A stretch of 64,000 nt of DNA from Candidatus Fluviicola riflensis (lineage in GTDB: Bacteria > Bacteroidota > Bacteroidia > Flavobacteriales_D > Crocinitomicaceae), in NCBI GenBank assembly GCA_002243285.1, contig CP022585.1, positions 62,001-126,000 on the forward strand. The letters are read 5' to 3'. Each line of letters opens with the position of its first letter. Position 1 is the first letter of the stretch. This document shows, in pieces, positions 62,476-64,000 of this stretch. The notes under the pieces are model-generated. The model was given only the letters and a program-made list of their open reading frames with translations. It did not search any database and was not told the DNA's origin. The translations under genes were made by a program, and so were the position numbers.

Positions 62476-64000
62476 ATGAAACGAATTTTACAAGTCCTTA
62501 CGGGAGTTTTACTTTCATTCAATTTACTGGCCCAATCTCCGGGAAATGCGCTTCAATTTGATGGAGCGGATGACAATGTTTCGGCAACTTTGCCTGCTTT
62601 GTTCAACGATTTGTCAACAACCGATTTTACCATGGAAGCGTGGGTTTATCCCCAGGCAGGCATTTTTAGCCGTATTATTTTTGCACAAAGCAGCACCTCT
62701 AGTTTTGCAGCGATGAGCACTGGTGGTACCACTAACATTTATTTCTACGTAGTAGAGAACGGTACTAATTACAGTGTGGCTACAACCTCCAATATGCCGC
62801 TTAATACCTGGACACATGTTGCCGCGCGTTGGACTACAGCGACAAATTCTGTAGAAGTATTTTTTAATGGTGTATTACAGGCAGGTATTGGTGGCGGAAC
62901 ATCTTCGACCGGACCAATCGATAACTTAAGTATAGGAACACGTCCTGGTGGAGCTCAGTATTTCCCCGGAGCCATTGATGAGGTGCGAATCTGGAGCGAA
63001 GCACGATCAAATTGTGAAATACTAGCTAACTATAACCGGTCAATGACAGGAACGGAAAGCAACCTTGTAGTGAATTATGATTTTAACCAGGGAACGGCAG
63101 CGGGGAACAATGCCGGAGTGACCACATTGCCTGACCTTGTTGCAGCAAATGATGGCACGCTGAATAATTTCACTCTCACCGGAGGAACTTCCAACTGGAT
63201 CGCTTCGACAGCAACAATCAGCGTCTCAGGAGAAGCACCTGTTATTACGACAACAATTACAGAGGATGTGTGTAATAGTTACTTTTGGCCACAGACTAGT
63301 CAATTCTATCTGGCATCGGGTCAATATGCTGATACAATTACAGCTGTGAATGGCTGTGATTCTATTGTGGTGTTGGATTTGACTATTCGCACTTCCAGTG
63401 GCAGTACACAAACCGCTTCTGCATGTGAAAGTTATGTATGGACTGAAAATGGGATGACCTACACCACATCAGGGACTTATTACGATACATTGGTAAATGC
63501 AGTGGGCTGCGATTCCACCATTACACTCGATCTGACGATCAATATGCCAACCGCTTCCAGCTTTTCGACAACAGCATGTTACACTTATACGTGGGCGCAA
63601 AGCGGAATGACTTATCTAACTTCGGGTAATTACAATGATACCATTCCGAACGCGGTTGGTTGTGATTCCATTATCACGCTTAATCTCACCATTAATCAAC
63701 CCACATCGTCAAGCATTTCGGAAAGCGCCTGCGGCAGTTATCCATGGGCGCAGAACGGAGTGACCTACATGGCTTCGGGAAGTTACAACGATACCATCCC
63801 AAATGCAAATGGTTGCGATTCGATCATCACGCTCAACTTAACGATTAATCCGGTAACATCTTCGAGCGAAACGGTAAGTGCCTGTGATAGCTATACCTGG
63901 ACCGCTAACGGAATGAACTATACGGCTTCAGGCCAGTATTCTCATCCTATGTTGAGCAGTGCCGGTTGTGATTCCCTTGTTACGCTCGATCTTACAATCG
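62476..64000 (+). CDS. LamG-domain surface protein with 51-residue repeats (3' end outside window)
   Basis: This open frame from the ATG at 62476 runs to the window end. The first residues are a signal peptide (MKRILQVLTGVLLSFNLLA). Residues about 22-200 are a LamG/concanavalin-like jelly roll (LQFDGADDNVSATLPALF, MEAWVYPQAG, HVAARWTTATNSVEVFFNG, GAIDEVRIWSEARS). From about residue 265 five tandem 51-residue units follow, each with C-x-SY-x-W ... Y-x-x-SG-x-Y ... GCDS(I/L)-x-x-LDLTI. It is presumably an exported surface protein; a T9SS sorting domain would be expected beyond the window. No family name is certain. Confidence 0.85.
   Translation, partial: MKRILQVLTGVLLSFNLLAQSPGNALQFDGADDNVSATLPALFNDLSTTDFTMEAWVYPQAGIFSRIIFAQSSTSSFAAMSTGGTTNIYFYVVENGTNYSVATTSNMPLNTWTHVAARWTTATNSVEVFFNGVLQAGIGGGTSSTGPIDNLSIGTRPGGAQYFPGAIDEVRIWSEARSNCEILANYNRSMTGTESNLVVNYDFNQGTAAGNNAGVTTLPDLVAANDGTLNNFTLTGGTSNWIASTATISVSGEAPVITTTITEDVCNSYFWPQTSQFYLASGQYADTITAVNGCDSIVVLDLTIRTSSGSTQTASACESYVWTENGMTYTTSGTYYDTLVNAVGCDSTITLDLTINMPTASSFSTTACYTYTWAQSGMTYLTSGNYNDTIPNAVGCDSIITLNLTINQPTSSSISESACGSYPWAQNGVTYMASGSYNDTIPNANGCDSIITLNLTINPVTSSSETVSACDSYTWTANGMNYTASGQYSHPMLSSAGCDSLVTLDLTI
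63271..64000 (+). repeat. Tandem 153-nt coding repeat
   Basis: Five units begin with their first Cys codon at 63271, 63424, 63577, 63730 and 63883, an exact 153-nt period (51 codons). Each unit carries two cysteines 28 residues apart. The repeats lie inside the LamG-domain gene. Confidence 0.9.

Noticed and set aside
63271..64000. CRISPR-like regular repeats
   Set aside because: The 153-nt period is fully coding, the units vary at many positions and there are no spacers; it is a protein repeat.
1..64000. tRNA, rRNA or known riboswitch genes
   Set aside because: All gaps over 100 nt were read; no cloverleaf, rRNA segment or recognisable aptamer was seen.

Overview
The window is a stretch of chromosome from a member of the Bacteroidota, most likely class Flavobacteriia. 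The evidence is a full-length SprA (the outer-membrane translocon of the type IX secretion system, T9SS), two proteins ending in T9SS type A sorting domains, families largely confined to this phylum (IPExxxVDY, DUF6089, DUF6029, Omp28, SprA), and promoters with the phylum's TAnnTTTG -7 element instead of a TATAAT box. Placement near Fluviicola/Crocinitomicaceae is a guess from gene order and style. No rRNA, tRNA, CRISPR array, integrase, transposase or phage gene was seen. About 46 protein genes fill most of the window; the gene at each end is cut by the window edge.

Layout. 1-3.3 kb: fabF (partial), rnc, an IPExxxVDY gene and pyk, all forward. 3.4-7.7 kb: a small barrel-like protein, a two-LTD surface protein and a DEAD-box helicase, all reverse. 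8-9.9 kb: asd and a DUF6089 protein, forward. 10-21.5 kb: a secreted hypothetical, then a tight reverse operon maeB-ruvA-sprA-GNAT. 21.7-28.7 kb: two T9SS cargo proteins, a sirtuin and a forward operon of thioredoxin-like protein, DUF6029 barrel and Omp28 lipoprotein. 29.2-35.9 kb: a copper-handling island. 35.9-50.2 kb: a biotin carrier protein, an M1 peptidase lipoprotein, an ECF sigma/anti-sigma pair, a very large barrel-type protein, an M61 peptidase and dxs. 50.5-54.4 kb: a second ECF sigma/anti-sigma pair in which the anti-sigma candidate carries an FGE-like domain, plus two hypotheticals. 54.4-57.8 kb: a YqhD-like alcohol dehydrogenase divergent from an aldo/keto reductase and an AraC regulator. 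57.8-64 kb: an MHS-type transporter, gcvP and the start of a LamG protein with 51-residue repeats.

The most interesting system is the copper island. Three transcription units (HMA-DUF3347 lipoprotein plus regulator; CopA P-type ATPase; CopZ-like chaperone plus multicopper oxidase) each start with the same roughly 28-bp element: two TYATAA half-sites exactly 21 bp apart around a conserved TCAGAAAAT core. In all three, exactly 33 nt separate the core from the TTTG of the -7 element, and no -33 element is apparent. The regulator in the first unit is a small AraC-type protein whose N-terminus is an HMA-like metal-binding domain with a CxxC motif, rather than the usual sugar-binding domain. The inference is a one-component copper sensor-activator with a class II, two-turn-phased operator controlling export, chaperoning, oxidation and its own synthesis.

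Secondary points are a YqhD/aldo-keto reductase/AraC cluster resembling the enterobacterial yqhC-yqhD-dkgA aldehyde response, two unusual ECF sensor pairs, and several dispersed intergenic repeats, one pair of which brackets an ECF-controlled block.
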